51,132 bases of DNA from Actinomycetota bacterium (GTDB lineage Bacteria > Actinomycetota > AC-67): NCBI GenBank assembly GCA_041658565.1, contig JBAZZY010000018.1:1-51132 (forward strand), read 5' to 3'. The notes under the pieces were generated by a model, which saw nothing but the letters and a program-made list of their open reading frames with translations, did no database searches and was not told the DNA's origin. Within the stretch, counting starts at the first letter, position 1, and each line of letters starts with the position of its first letter. Below, piece after piece: positions 30,706 through 40,465 of this stretch. A program made the translations under genes and the position numbers.

Positions 30706-33327
30706 ATGAGCGAGCAATTGCAGAAGACCTACGACCCGGCGTCGGTCGAGGCGCGCCGGTACCGCGAGTGGGAAGAGCGCGGGTATTTCGCCCCGAGCGG
30801 CGAGGGCGAGCCCTTCTGCATCGTGCTGCCTCCGCCGAACGTCACCGGGGCGTTGCACATGGGGCACGCGCTGGATCACTCGCTGCAGGATGCAATCATC
30901 CGGCGAAAGCGGATGCAGGGGTTCAACACCCTGTGGCTGCCGGGAACCGACCACGCGGGGATTGCCACCCAGAACGTGGTCGAGCGCGAGTTGGCAAAGG
31001 ACGGTATCTCGCGCCACGACCTCGGGCGAGAGGCCTTTGTTGAGAAGGTGTGGGAGTGGAAGCGTCGCTACGGTGATCGGATCACGCTGCAGATGCGGCG
31101 CATCGGGGACTCGGTTGATTGGTCCCGCGAGAGATTCACGATGGACGAGGGGCTTTCGCGCGCGGTGCGAGAGGTCTTCGTCCGCTTGTACGACGAAGGA
31201 CTTATCTACCGGGGAAACCGAATCATCAACTGGTGTCCGCGGTGCCAGACGGCGCTGTCGGATATCGAAGTCGAGCACCGCGATGTGGACGGCGAACTGG
31301 TGGAGATCCGCTATCCGCTTGCCGACGGTTCGGGGCACGTCACTATCGCGACGACGCGCGTCGAGACCATGCTTGCAGACACCGGCGTGGCGGTTCATCC
31401 CGAGGATGAGCGCTATCGAGACCTGGTCGGCAAGACATTGATTCTGCCTCTCGTCGGGCGGGAGATCCCGATTGTTGCCGACGACGTCGTGGAGCGCGAT
31501 TTCGGGACCGGCGCCGTAAAGGTGACACCGGCGCATGATCCGACCGACTTTGAGATTGCCGGACGCCAGGGACTCCCCAGCGTCAATGTGATCGCGTTCG
31601 ACGGGCGCATGAGTGATGGTGCCGGCAGGTTCGCCGGACTCGATCGCTTCGACGCGCGCAAGGCGGTGCTGGAGGCGCTGCGTTCGGAGGGCGTGATCGG
31701 CGACGAGGAGCGTCCTTACTCGCACGCGGTCGGGCACTGCTCCCGCTGTCACACCGAGGTCGAGCCGTGGCTGTCGGAGCAGTGGTGGGTGCGCGTGGAG
31801 TCGCTCGCGCGCGCCGCGATTGACGCCGTTCGGTCGGGCCGGACTCGTTTCGTCCCGGAGCGGTACGAGCGCAACTACATGGACTGGATGGAGAACCTGC
31901 GTGACTGGTGCATTTCTCGCCAGTTGTGGTGGGGGCATCGCATTCCCGTGTGGATCTGCGATGGGGGTCACGAAGCCGCGTACTTGGACGATCCCGCTGC
32001 GTGTCGCCAGTGCGGATCCGGCGACCTGCGCCAGGACCAAGATGTGCTCGACACCTGGTTTTCGTCCGCGTTGTGGCCGTTTTCGACGCTGGGTTGGCCG
32101 GAGCGAACTCCGGATCTCGCGACGTGGCACCCCACGAGCGTCCTGGTGACCGGCTACGACATCATCACGTTCTGGGTCTCGCGCATGATGATGATGGGCG
32201 TGCAGTTCATGCGCGGCGTTCCCTTCGCAGACGTGTTCATTCACGGAATGGTGAGGGACTTCCGCGGCAAGAAGATGTCGAAGTCCTTCGGCAACGTGAT
32301 CGATCCGCTGGACATGATCGACAAGTACGGTGCCGACGCGTTGCGCCTGACGCTCGTTCGCTCGGCAACTCTCGGCGCGGACGTGCCTCTCGACGAGAAG
32401 TGGATTGAAGGCGACCGCAACTTCTGCAACAAGATCTGGAACATCTCGCGATTCGTTTTGATGAACGAGGTGGCACCGGCGCCGTTGCCGCCTCGCGATC
32501 GCTGGACTCTGGCCGATCGCTGGATACTGTCGCGTTTGGACGCGGTGACGCGTGAGGTCGACGAGGCGATGGAGTCCTACGACTGGGCGCGCGCAGCGCA
32601 GACGCTGCGGCAGTTCACGTGGAGCGAGTTCGCCGACTGGTACGTCGAGTGGTCGAAGGGTCGCCTGTACGACGGAACCGACCAGGAAAAGACCGACCAG
32701 CGAGCGATGCTCGCGCACGTTTTGGAGCGTGTGCTGTTATTGCTGCACCCGGTCATGCCGTTCATCACGGAGGAACTTTGGTGCGCGCTGACCGGCGGCG
32801 AGACGATCATGCGCGCGGCCTGGCCGGCTGTCGGGGGCGAGCGCGATGAAGAGGCCGAGCACGCGATGTCATTCCTGCAGGACGTGATCGGGGCGTTGCG
32901 TCGGTTCCGCGCCGACCACCAGATTGATCCGAAACTGCGCCCAGCCGCGTCCGCGGTGGTGCCGGACGATCGGCGGCGCGCGCTCTTGTCATCCGAGTTG
33001 TCTCGAGTGTGTGTGCTCGCGTCGTGGGGAGACCTCATCGTCACGGGTTCTCCGCCCGACGGAGGACAGGAGGCTCGTCTCGTGCTCGATGGGGCCACGA
33101 TCCACGTGCCGCTGGCGGGCGTTTTGGATCTGGACGAAGAGCGGCGCAGGTTGGAGCGGGACCGGGCGGCGCGTGAGTCCGAAGCGGCACGCATCGAGGC
33201 CAAGCTTTCCGACTCGAACTTCACCGAGCGTGCGCCCGAGGACGTCGTGGAGACCCAGCGGGAGCGACTCGCGCGCGAACGTCAGGCGATCGAGCACATC
33301 GCTCAGGCCCTTTCGGACCTCGGATGA
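30706..33327 (+). CDS. valS: Valyl-tRNA synthetase
   Basis: The protein has 873 residues from ATG 30706, chosen for GGAGG six bases upstream. The class I motifs are HIGH (HMGH in PPNVTGALHMGHALD) and KMSKS (KKMSKSFGNV). The editing domain (about 200-340) and the C-terminal coiled-coil (LDLDEERRRLERDRAARESEA) typical of ValS are present. It charges tRNA-Val and clears misacylated threonine. Expression is likely controlled by the leader and attenuator just upstream. It overlaps folC by four bases. Confidence 0.97.
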   Translation: MSEQLQKTYDPASVEARRYREWEERGYFAPSGEGEPFCIVLPPPNVTGALHMGHALDHSLQDAIIRRKRMQGFNTLWLPGTDHAGIATQNVVERELAKDGISRHDLGREAFVEKVWEWKRRYGDRITLQMRRIGDSVDWSRERFTMDEGLSRAVREVFVRLYDEGLIYRGNRIINWCPRCQTALSDIEVEHRDVDGELVEIRYPLADGSGHVTIATTRVETMLADTGVAVHPEDERYRDLVGKTLILPLVGREIPIVADDVVERDFGTGAVKVTPAHDPTDFEIAGRQGLPSVNVIAFDGRMSDGAGRFAGLDRFDARKAVLEALRSEGVIGDEERPYSHAVGHCSRCHTEVEPWLSEQWWVRVESLARAAIDAVRSGRTRFVPERYERNYMDWMENLRDWCISRQLWWGHRIPVWICDGGHEAAYLDDPAACRQCGSGDLRQDQDVLDTWFSSALWPFSTLGWPERTPDLATWHPTSVLVTGYDIITFWVSRMMMMGVQFMRGVPFADVFIHGMVRDFRGKKMSKSFGNVIDPLDMIDKYGADALRLTLVRSATLGADVPLDEKWIEGDRNFCNKIWNISRFVLMNEVAPAPLPPRDRWTLADRWILSRLDAVTREVDEAMESYDWARAAQTLRQFTWSEFADWYVEWSKGRLYDGTDQEKTDQRAMLAHVLERVLLLLHPVMPFITEELWCALTGGETIMRAAWPAVGGERDEEAEHAMSFLQDVIGALRRFRADHQIDPKLRPAASAVVPDDRRRALLSSELSRVCVLASWGDLIVTGSPPDGGQEARLVLDGATIHVPLAGVLDLDEERRRLERDRAARESEAARIEAKLSDSNFTERAPEDVVETQRERLARERQAIEHIAQALSDLG

Positions 33328-34619
33328 ACTTCGACGAAGCCCTTGCGGCGCTGAACCGCCGGACGAACTACGAGCGGACCGGAAGGCTGGTGGATCCGTC
33401 TCTGGAGCGGATGCGCGCGCTCATGGATCTGATGGCCGATCCGCAACGGTCCTTTCCTGCGATTCACATCACCGGAACCAACGGAAAGACCACAGTGGCG
33501 CGCGCGGCCACCGAGGTTCTGCGCGCTGCGGGGCTGCACGTTGCGACCTATACCTCTCCGCACGTCGAGTCGGTCTGCGAACGGTTCCAATACGACGGGG
33601 AGCCGATTCCCGAGGATGCCTTCGTCGAGGTGTGGTGCGAACTCGCGCCGTACCTCGACCACCTGGATGGCCGGGGGATGGAGCTAACCTGGTTTGAGGC
33701 CGCGACGGCGCTTGCGTTCACGTGGTTTGCCGACAAAGGCGTGGATGTGGGCGTGATCGAAGTGGGGATGGGCGGCACCTGGGACGCCACCAATGTGGTG
33801 GATGCCCCGGTCGCCGTGATCACGCGGGTCGATCTCGATCACCCCGAACTCGGCGCGACCCCGGTCGAGATCGCGCGGGAAAAGGCGGGAATCATCAAGC
33901 CCGGCGCGGTCCTCTTCTCGGCAACGCAAGAGGCGGACGTGGCCGAAGTCATTCGCGCGCGCTGCGCAGACGTCGACGCCGTCATCCGTTCGGAAGGGAT
34001 TGCGTTCGAAGTTGAACGTTCCGTGCTGGCGCTCGGTGGTCAACAGATCAGCGCTCGCATCGAACGAGACCGCTACACAGATGTCTTCCTGCCCATGTTT
34101 GGGGAGCATTTCGCGCACGACGTCGTGCTTGGGGCGGCGGCGGCGCGCGCGTTTATGGGAGAGGCGGCACTGGAGCCCACCATCCTGGCGGAGGCATTCG
34201 GCCGTGTGCGGGTGCCCGGCCGGCTGGAGGCCGTGCGGCGTTCGCCCTTGGTCGTGCTCGACGGCGCCCACAACCCCGCCGCCGCCGCCGCTCTCGCGGC
34301 CGCGCTTCCGACTGCGTTTCGCTATGAGCAGCTCGTCTTGGTGATCTCTGCGATGGGAGACAAGGATCTGCACGGCATCCTTGAGCCGTTGATCCCGCTG
34401 GCGGCGCAAGTGATTGTGACTCGGAACGAGTCCCCTCGCGCCGCGGAGCCGGTCCGACTTGCCGAAGCGGCGCGCGCACTGGGCGCGGATCCGGTGAGCG
34501 TCACAAACGTCTCGGACGCGATTTCGGTCGCAATCGAAAGAGTTGAGGACCGCGACTGCGTGCTGGTTACCGGGTCCCTATACACTGTCGGCGAAGCTCG
34601 CAGAGCGCTCGCTCGCTGA
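33324..34619 (+). CDS. folC: Folylpolyglutamate synthase / dihydrofolate synthase
   Basis: The protein has 431 residues and the ATG overlaps the valS stop. The ATP-binding loop is ITGTNGKTT, with YTSPHVESVCERF and EVGMGGTWDATNVVD as further Mur-ligase-type FolC motifs and LDGAHNPAAA in the C-terminal domain. It adds glutamate to folates and may also make dihydrofolate. The valS-folC pair is a common bacterial arrangement. Confidence 0.95.
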   Translation: MNFDEALAALNRRTNYERTGRLVDPSLERMRALMDLMADPQRSFPAIHITGTNGKTTVARAATEVLRAAGLHVATYTSPHVESVCERFQYDGEPIPEDAFVEVWCELAPYLDHLDGRGMELTWFEAATALAFTWFADKGVDVGVIEVGMGGTWDATNVVDAPVAVITRVDLDHPELGATPVEIAREKAGIIKPGAVLFSATQEADVAEVIRARCADVDAVIRSEGIAFEVERSVLALGGQQISARIERDRYTDVFLPMFGEHFAHDVVLGAAAARAFMGEAALEPTILAEAFGRVRVPGRLEAVRRSPLVVLDGAHNPAAAAALAAALPTAFRYEQLVLVISAMGDKDLHGILEPLIPLAAQVIVTRNESPRAAEPVRLAEAARALGADPVSVTNVSDAISVAIERVEDRDCVLVTGSLYTVGEARRALAR

Positions 34620-34637
34620 TTTCTCGGAGGAATCCCC

Positions 34638-35048
34638 TTGATAGAACGCACTCTCGTACTCGTCAAGCCCGACGGTGTTCGCCGCAAGCTCGTCGGTGAG
34701 GTCGTAAGCCGTCTCGAGCGCCGGACCCTGGATATCGTGGAGATGCGGATGCTGACGGTGACCGAGGATCTCGCTCGCACGCACTACGCTGAGCACGTCG
34801 AGAAGGCCTTCTTTCCAGACCTGCTTGCGTTCATCACTTCCGGACCGGTTGTTGCGATGTGCGTTGAGGGCGACGACGCGATCTCGGTTGTGCGAACGAC
34901 GATGGGCGCAACCGACCCCAAGAAAGCTGCGCCGGGAACGATTCGCGGCGACCTTGGCTTGCAGACGACTGAGAACCTCGTGCACGGCTCGGATTCCCCC
35001 GAGTCGGCCGCGCGCGAACTGAGCCTCTTCTTCCCCGGCGCGTCGTGA
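34638..35048 (+). CDS. ndk: Nucleoside diphosphate kinase
   Basis: The protein has 136 residues from TTG 34638, with GGAGG seven bases upstream. ERTLVLVKPDGVRR opens the fold and GTIRGDLG, then the active-site His in NLVHGSDSPESA, complete the family signature. It equalises nucleoside triphosphate pools by phosphohistidine transfer. It overlaps radC by four bases (GTGA). Confidence 0.96.
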   Translation: MIERTLVLVKPDGVRRKLVGEVVSRLERRTLDIVEMRMLTVTEDLARTHYAEHVEKAFFPDLLAFITSGPVVAMCVEGDDAISVVRTTMGATDPKKAAPGTIRGDLGLQTTENLVHGSDSPESAARELSLFFPGAS

Positions 35049-35743
35049 CGCGGACGGGGACGAGAGTCCCCGTCGTCCGTGAGCAACCCCCGGGTGATCG
35101 TCCGCGGGAGCGTCTGACTGCTCTCGGACCAGGTGCCCTCAGCGACGCCGAGGTGCTGGCGCTGGTGCTGGGCAGCGGTGGCCGCGACGGCGTCTTGTCG
35201 CTCGCCGCGCGCGTCTTGGCTGCCGTCGGTGGCCCCGCAGGTCTGGCGCGCGCAACCGATCGGACTTTGTCCGGCGTTTCGGGAATTGGGCCGGCAAAGG
35301 CCGCCGAAGTCGTAGCCGCGCTCGAGCTGGGCCGCCGGGCCGCGCGCGCGATGGCCGCCGAGCGCCCGCAGATCTTGAGGCCGGCCGACGCCGCGGCGCT
35401 GCTGGCGCCGCGTCTGGTGCATTTGGAGCGCGAGGAGTCCGTCGTCCTGCTGATGGATCGGCGTCACCGGGTGCTTCGAGAGGTTTCGGTTGGCGCCGGC
35501 GGGATTGCGCATTCCCCGATGGAGCCGCGGGAGGTCTTTGCGGCGGCCCTGCGGGAGCCGGGAGTTGCGGCCGTGCTGGTCGCGCACAACCATCCGTCTG
35601 GAGAGGCCACCCCGAGTTCCGACGACCTTGCCGTAACCCGTCGCCTGGCGCGCGGCGCCGAGTTGCTGGGCTTGGAGTTCGTGGATCACTTGATCGTCGC
35701 GGCCGGGGGGTGGACCAGCCTCGTCGAGGCGGGTGCGCTGTAG
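35045..35743 (+). CDS. radC: RadC-family JAMM protein
   Basis: The protein has 232 residues from GTG 35045. An N-terminal helix-hairpin-helix part (GVSGIGPAKAAEVVAALELG) precedes the JAB/MPN domain with HNHPSGEATPSSDD, which has the zinc-binding His, Ser and Asp residues, plus the family phrase EVFAAALREPGVAAVLVAHNHPSG. Despite the name, a direct DNA-repair role is doubtful. The function of the family remains unsettled. Its neighbours are ndk and the mre cluster, as often seen. Confidence 0.92.
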   Translation: MTRTGTRVPVVREQPPGDRPRERLTALGPGALSDAEVLALVLGSGGRDGVLSLAARVLAAVGGPAGLARATDRTLSGVSGIGPAKAAEVVAALELGRRAARAMAAERPQILRPADAAALLAPRLVHLEREESVVLLMDRRHRVLREVSVGAGGIAHSPMEPREVFAAALREPGVAAVLVAHNHPSGEATPSSDDLAVTRRLARGAELLGLEFVDHLIVAAGGWTSLVEAGAL

Positions 35744-35888
35744 GTGTCCGTTTTGTCCCTGGGGAGATCGTGTCCGACCTGGGCCTTCGTGAGGTTTCGC
35801 CTCAAGGGCTCCCGCTGGTAGACTCTGTCCAGACTTGCCGGGGTGCCGCCGCAGTCGCGGCGCGCCTCGCGCGGAAGGCCTTTCCCGA

Positions 35889-36923
35889 ATGCCAAACAAC
35901 TGGTTCCAATTTATCGGCCGCGACATGGCCGTCGACCTCGGCACAGCGAACACGCTCGTATACGTTCGCGGCCGCGGTATCGTCTTGAACGAACCGTCTG
36001 TGGTCGCGATCAACCGCAAGAACGGTTCCATTCTCGCGGTGGGCGCGGAAGCCAAGCGCATGATTGGCCGAACGCCGAGTCATATCGAGGCTATCCGGCC
36101 GCTGAAGGATGGGGTCATCGCCGATTTCGACGTGACCGAGAAGATGCTCCGGTACTTCATCCAGAAGGTCCACCGCCGCCGGTGGCTGGCCAAGCCCCGG
36201 GTCGTGATCTGCGTGCCGAGTGGAATTACGTCGGTTGAGCAGCGCGCGGTGGAGGAAGCGGCCTACGCCGCCGGGGCGCGCAGCGCCCACATCATCGAAG
36301 AGCCGATGGCGGCTGCGATCGGGGCGGGGATGCCGATCCATGAGCCGACGGGGAACATGATCGTCGACATCGGTGGGGGGACAACCGAGGTCGCGGTCAT
36401 CTCGCTGGGGGGAATGGTGACCAGCGAGTCGGTGCGCGTCGCCGGAGACGAACTGGACGACGCAATCGTGCAATACATCAAGAAGGAGTACTCGCTGATG
36501 CTCGGCGAGCGGACGGCGGAAGAGGTGAAGATGGCCGTCGGGTCGGCGTTTCCGATTCCCGACGAGCCCCATGCCGAGATCCGCGGGCGGGACCTGGTTA
36601 CGGGTCTGCCGAAGACCATCATTGTTAGCGCGGCCGAGATCCGGCGTGCGATCGAAGAGCCGGTAAACCAGATCGTGGACGCGGTGAAGAACACGCTGGA
36701 CAAGACGCCGCCCGAACTGGCCGCCGACATCATGGATAAGGGGATCGTGTTGACCGGCGGAGGAGCTTTGCTGAAGGGGCTCGACGAGCGGCTCAAGCAC
36801 GAGACGGGGATGCCGGTACACGTGACCGACCAGCCGCTCAATTGCGTGGCGGTAGGGTCCGGCAAATGCTTGGAGGAGTTCGAAGCGCTTCGACGAGTGC
36901 TGATCTCGTCGACGCGCCACTAG
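35889..36923 (+). CDS. mreB: Rod-shape actin homologue MreB
   Basis: The protein has 344 residues from ATG 35889; the frame is open further upstream but the homologous part begins here (MPNNWFQFIGRDMAVDLGTANT). Actin-fold phosphate loops DLGTANTLVY and DIGGGTTEVAVIS, and the adenosine motif LTGGGALLKGLDERL, are intact. MreB filaments guide lateral wall synthesis, so the cell is probably rod-shaped, unlike many polar-growing actinobacteria that lack this cluster. A possible -10 (TAGACT, 35819-35824) lies upstream. Confidence 0.95.
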   Translation: MPNNWFQFIGRDMAVDLGTANTLVYVRGRGIVLNEPSVVAINRKNGSILAVGAEAKRMIGRTPSHIEAIRPLKDGVIADFDVTEKMLRYFIQKVHRRRWLAKPRVVICVPSGITSVEQRAVEEAAYAAGARSAHIIEEPMAAAIGAGMPIHEPTGNMIVDIGGGTTEVAVISLGGMVTSESVRVAGDELDDAIVQYIKKEYSLMLGERTAEEVKMAVGSAFPIPDEPHAEIRGRDLVTGLPKTIIVSAAEIRRAIEEPVNQIVDAVKNTLDKTPPELAADIMDKGIVLTGGGALLKGLDERLKHETGMPVHVTDQPLNCVAVGSGKCLEEFEALRRVLISSTRH

Positions 36924-37128
36924 GAGGTTCGCGAGTCCGATCGAGCGCGCCGCCCGCGTGGCGGCGGTCGCCGGCAGAGCCGGTGCGCTGATCGAACCGG
37001 ATGGAGGGATCGCGCGCGCAAGCGGGCGCCCGGGGAGTCGCGCGGTGCGCGGCCTTGGGTCCAGGCAAGCGAGGCGCGGCCTTCGGGAAGGAGGTTGAGG
37101 GGCGGCCGCTGAGCGGCCGGTCCGGCCG

Positions 37129-37980
37129 ATGGCAAAGATGTCCGATCGACCGCGCCGTTTGCGTCTTTTGATCGTCGCACTGACCATCGTGTCGGTCGCC
37201 GTCATCACTGTGGACTACCGGGCCGGCGACAAGAGCCCGTTCGACGGGGCCGGGCGGATTGCCCTGTCGGTTCTTGCCCCGATCCAGCGCGGGCTGGTGA
37301 CGGTGTTCCGGCCGTTAGGCGGGTTCCTCGGGGGTTTGACCGATGTGCCGTCGCTGCGCGCGCGTGTCTCGCGTCTTGAAAGGGAGCGGGCCGCAGGGCA
37401 GGCCGAGCGCGAGCAACTCGAAGACATCTTGCGCGAGAACGAATCCCTGCGGGGACTGCTTGCGCTCCGGGACCGGTTCGGTTTTCAGACCATGGCGGCA
37501 CAAGTCATCGGGATCGGCCCGTCGAACTTTGAGCGAAGCGTCTTCATCGATAAGGGATCCCGGGACGGCGTGCGCAAGGACATGCCGGTACTCGCCGGAG
37601 AGGGGCTCGCCGGACGCGTGATCGCCGTCAGTCCGTCGACCTCTCGCGTCCTGCTCGTCATCAGTCGCCAGAGCGCTGTTGCCGGTCGCCTTGCATCTAC
37701 CGGAGAGATCGGCGTGGCCGACGGCAACGGGTGGGGCGGTCTGCGTTTTGAACTGCTCGACCCCAATGCGAAGGTCGACGTCGGAGACAAGATCGTAACT
37801 TCGGGCTATGACGGAGGTCTCTACCCGTCGGGACTTCCCATCGGGGCGGTCGTGGATGCGCCGCCGACCGGCTCGAACCTCACTCGACTGGTTTCTGTGC
37901 AGCCGTTCGTCGACTTCTCCAGCCTTGACTACGTGTTGCTGGTTACGGGCGAACGTCCTGCGGGAGGGGGAACCAAGTGA
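37129..37980 (+). CDS. mreC: Rod-shape-determining protein MreC
   Basis: The protein has 283 residues. A short cytoplasmic end and one membrane helix (about 11-28) are followed by a coiled coil (RARVSRLERERAAGQAERE) and the two beta-barrel domains with the phrase VFIDKGSRDGVRKDMPVL. It scaffolds the elongasome outside the membrane. The 205-base gap after mreB holds no convincing gene, and a CGGCCGC/GCGGCCG hairpin lies just before the start. ATG 37138 is an alternative. No good ribosome-binding site is visible. Confidence 0.9.
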   Translation: MAKMSDRPRRLRLLIVALTIVSVAVITVDYRAGDKSPFDGAGRIALSVLAPIQRGLVTVFRPLGGFLGGLTDVPSLRARVSRLERERAAGQAEREQLEDILRENESLRGLLALRDRFGFQTMAAQVIGIGPSNFERSVFIDKGSRDGVRKDMPVLAGEGLAGRVIAVSPSTSRVLLVISRQSAVAGRLASTGEIGVADGNGWGGLRFELLDPNAKVDVGDKIVTSGYDGGLYPSGLPIGAVVDAPPTGSNLTRLVSVQPFVDFSSLDYVLLVTGERPAGGGTK

Positions 37981-38486
37981 TCTGGCGGCGCGGGCTGCTG
38001 GTCGCCGTCCTGGCCGTGACCGGCTTGGCTCTTGAGACCAGCGTGTTTGGGTGGATGTCCCTCGTCGGGGCGAAGCCTGAGCTGTTGCTGCTGGTGACAG
38101 TTGCCCTCGCGATGGGGGAGGGGCCGGAGATCGGAGCCATCGCCGGGTTCTTTATGGGGTTGGCGACGGATTTGGTGTCAGAGCCCCCGCACGGGGTGAC
38201 GGCGCTGGTCTTTGTGCTGGTTGGGTATGCGGTGGGACGGATTCGGTCGCAGCTACAGTCGGCGGGGGCCATGACGCCGATGTGGGTGGTGCTGACGGCG
38301 ACTTTCGTCGGCTCTCTTGCACTTGCCGGGATCGGGTTCTTGTTCGGGCAGGAGTTCACGGCGCCGCTGCGTATCGTGCGTCGGGCGGCGCTGGTTTCTG
38401 CCTATAACGCGCTTCTGACGCCGTTCGTGTATCCGGTCGTGAAGAGGCTTGCTGCTCGAGTGCGCCCCAAGGGCGTGGTGGTGTGA
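37977..38486 (+). CDS. mreD: Rod-shape-determining protein MreD
   Basis: The protein has 169 residues from GTG 37977, overlapping mreC. It is almost entirely membrane-spanning, with about five helices. The phrases ALETSVFGWMSLVGAKPELLL and GFFMGLATDLVSEPPHG fit MreD. It helps position MreC, PBP2 and RodA and overlaps mrdA by four bases. Confidence 0.88.
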   Translation: MIWRRGLLVAVLAVTGLALETSVFGWMSLVGAKPELLLLVTVALAMGEGPEIGAIAGFFMGLATDLVSEPPHGVTALVFVLVGYAVGRIRSQLQSAGAMTPMWVVLTATFVGSLALAGIGFLFGQEFTAPLRIVRRAALVSAYNALLTPFVYPVVKRLAARVRPKGVVV

Positions 38487-40465
38487 ACTACTCGGAGGAC
38501 CGCACGCGCTTGCGGCTTGCCGTCATCGGTCTCGTCATCTTGTCCATGTTCGCGGTGCTGCTGGCGCGCCTGTGGTTCCTGCAAGTCCTTGCCGGTCCCA
38601 CGTTTGCGGCTCAGGCCACGCGCAACCATGTTCGGCTGGTGCGTCAGGCTCCGCCGCGTGGACGGATCCTGGATCGAAACGGCGTCGTTCTGGTCGGGAA
38701 CCGGACCGCGCTGTCGGTCGGGGTGCGTCGCGAGGACTTCCCAAAGGACGTCGGCGAGGCTGCGGTGATCAAGAAGCGGCTGTCGAAACTGCTCGGCATC
38801 TCGGTCGCCGCGATCGAGGTTCGGATGAAAGACCGGCGGAAGTCCCCGTACGAGCCGGTCGTGATCGCCGAGGACGTCGATCCGACGACGATCTTCACGA
38901 TCCGCGAGCGCCAGGAGGACTACCAGGGCGTCGAGACCATGGAGTTGCCGGTACGCGAGTACCCGAAGGGCTCGATTGCGGCTCACGTCTTGGGCTACGT
39001 CGGGGAGGTCAACGACCGAGAGCTGGGGAACCCGAAGTTCGCAACGACATACCGGCTGGGAGACGAGATCGGTCGCACTGGAGTCGAGCGCAGCTATGAG
39101 GAGTGGCTCCGGGGAACGCCGGGGCTGCTCAAGCTCGAGGTCGATGCGCGTGGTCAAGTTCTGCGCTCGCTGGGTCGTCGTGACCCTGTCCCCGGAGGCG
39201 ACCTGCAGTTGTCCGTCGACCTCGAGGTCCAGCGCGTTGCCGAGGAGGCGCTCGTGCAGGGGATCGCGCGCGCGCGCGGACAGGTCTTCCGCGAGGATGG
39301 AAAGCACTTCAAGGCTCCGGCGGGTGCCGCCGTCGTGCTCGACGCCAAGAGCGGCGAGGTCATTGCGATGGCGAGCAACCCGACCTACGACCTGCGTCGG
39401 TTCGTCGGCGGTGTCGCATCGAGTTACTTCGCGACCCTGAGTGATCCCGAGGGCGATCTTCCCCTTTACAACCGGGCCGCTCAGGCCTCGTATCCACCGG
39501 GGTCCACGTTCAAGCCGATCATCGCAACCGCGGCGCTTTCCTCGGGCGCTGCGACTCCCGGTGGGATGTATCCGTGCCTGACCCAGTACCGCTTTGGGGA
39601 CCGGGTGTTCCGTAACTGGCGCGCGCGCAACACAACGATTTCGCTGGCGCAGGCGCTGATCGAGTCGTGCGACACGGTCTTCTACAACTTCGCCGCCGAC
39701 TGGTGGCGCGTTGAGTACGCGGCGGAGAAGGCCGGGAGGCGCCCGAAGGAGATCATGCAGGCATGGGCTCGCAAGTTCGGGCTCGGGACCCCCACAGGGA
39801 TCGATTTGCCGAGCGAGGGGTCCGGGCGAGTTCCCGACCGCGCGTACCGAAAGCGGGCCTGGGAGGCCAACCGCGAGGATTACTGCAAGAAGTACCGTGC
39901 CACGAAACTTCCGTTGTGGGAGGACCTCTGCGTGCGCGGGTTCCTTTGGCGGCCGGGTGACTCGATCAACATGTCGATCGGCCAGGGGGACGTGGAAGCC
40001 ACGCCGTTGCAGATGGCAGTCGTGTACGCCGCGCTCGCCAACGGCGGCAACGTTGTCACGCCGCACTTGGGACTGAAGGTTGTGCGCGACGACGGAACCG
40101 TGGTCAAGAAGGTGAAGCCGGTTACTCGCTTGGTCGTGAAGGCGCCGGCGCAGGTGCGGCGATATGTCGAGAGCGCGCTGCGCAACGTTGTCGAGGGTGG
40201 GACGGCCAGCTTCCCGTACCGGGGTTGGCCGGTGGCTGAGATCCCGATGGCCGCGAAGACAGGGTCCGCCGAGATCGCAGGAAAGCAGCCTTTCTCCTGG
40301 TTCGCTTCGTACGGCCCGGTCGGAGACCCTCGCTACGTGGTCGTCGCGGTGGTCGAACAGGCTGGGTTCGGAAGCCAGGTAGCCGGTCCGGTCGTTCGAC
40401 GAATCATGGACGAGCTTTTTGATCAGACTCCTTTGCCGATTGTTTTCGGGGAAAGGAGCGATTGA
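38483..40465 (+). CDS. mrdA: Penicillin-binding protein 2 (elongasome transpeptidase)
   Basis: The protein has 660 residues from GTG 38483. One N-terminal helix and a dimerisation region (VRQAPPRGRILDRNG) precede the transpeptidase domain, where the nucleophile lies in PGSTFKP (about residue 340), SxN is SCDTVFYN and the third motif is KTGSAE (about 591). It cross-links peptidoglycan during elongation together with RodA, encoded next. Confidence 0.95.
   Translation: MNYSEDRTRLRLAVIGLVILSMFAVLLARLWFLQVLAGPTFAAQATRNHVRLVRQAPPRGRILDRNGVVLVGNRTALSVGVRREDFPKDVGEAAVIKKRLSKLLGISVAAIEVRMKDRRKSPYEPVVIAEDVDPTTIFTIRERQEDYQGVETMELPVREYPKGSIAAHVLGYVGEVNDRELGNPKFATTYRLGDEIGRTGVERSYEEWLRGTPGLLKLEVDARGQVLRSLGRRDPVPGGDLQLSVDLEVQRVAEEALVQGIARARGQVFREDGKHFKAPAGAAVVLDAKSGEVIAMASNPTYDLRRFVGGVASSYFATLSDPEGDLPLYNRAAQASYPPGSTFKPIIATAALSSGAATPGGMYPCLTQYRFGDRVFRNWRARNTTISLAQALIESCDTVFYNFAADWWRVEYAAEKAGRRPKEIMQAWARKFGLGTPTGIDLPSEGSGRVPDRAYRKRAWEANREDYCKKYRATKLPLWEDLCVRGFLWRPGDSINMSIGQGDVEATPLQMAVVYAALANGGNVVTPHLGLKVVRDDGTVVKKVKPVTRLVVKAPAQVRRYVESALRNVVEGGTASFPYRGWPVAEIPMAAKTGSAEIAGKQPFSWFASYGPVGDPRYVVVAVVEQAGFGSQVAGPVVRRIMDELFDQTPLPIVFGERSD

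Noticed and set aside
30064..32718. 884-codon open frame on the minus strand opposite clpX and valS
   Set aside because: It is an antisense shadow of high-GC coding DNA. ClpX and ValS on the other strand are certain and the antisense protein shows no domain.
36924..37128. Small + strand frame in the mreB-mreC gap
   Set aside because: About 60 codons of Ala/Arg-rich sequence with no start codon near a ribosome-binding site and no recognisable family. Probably non-coding.
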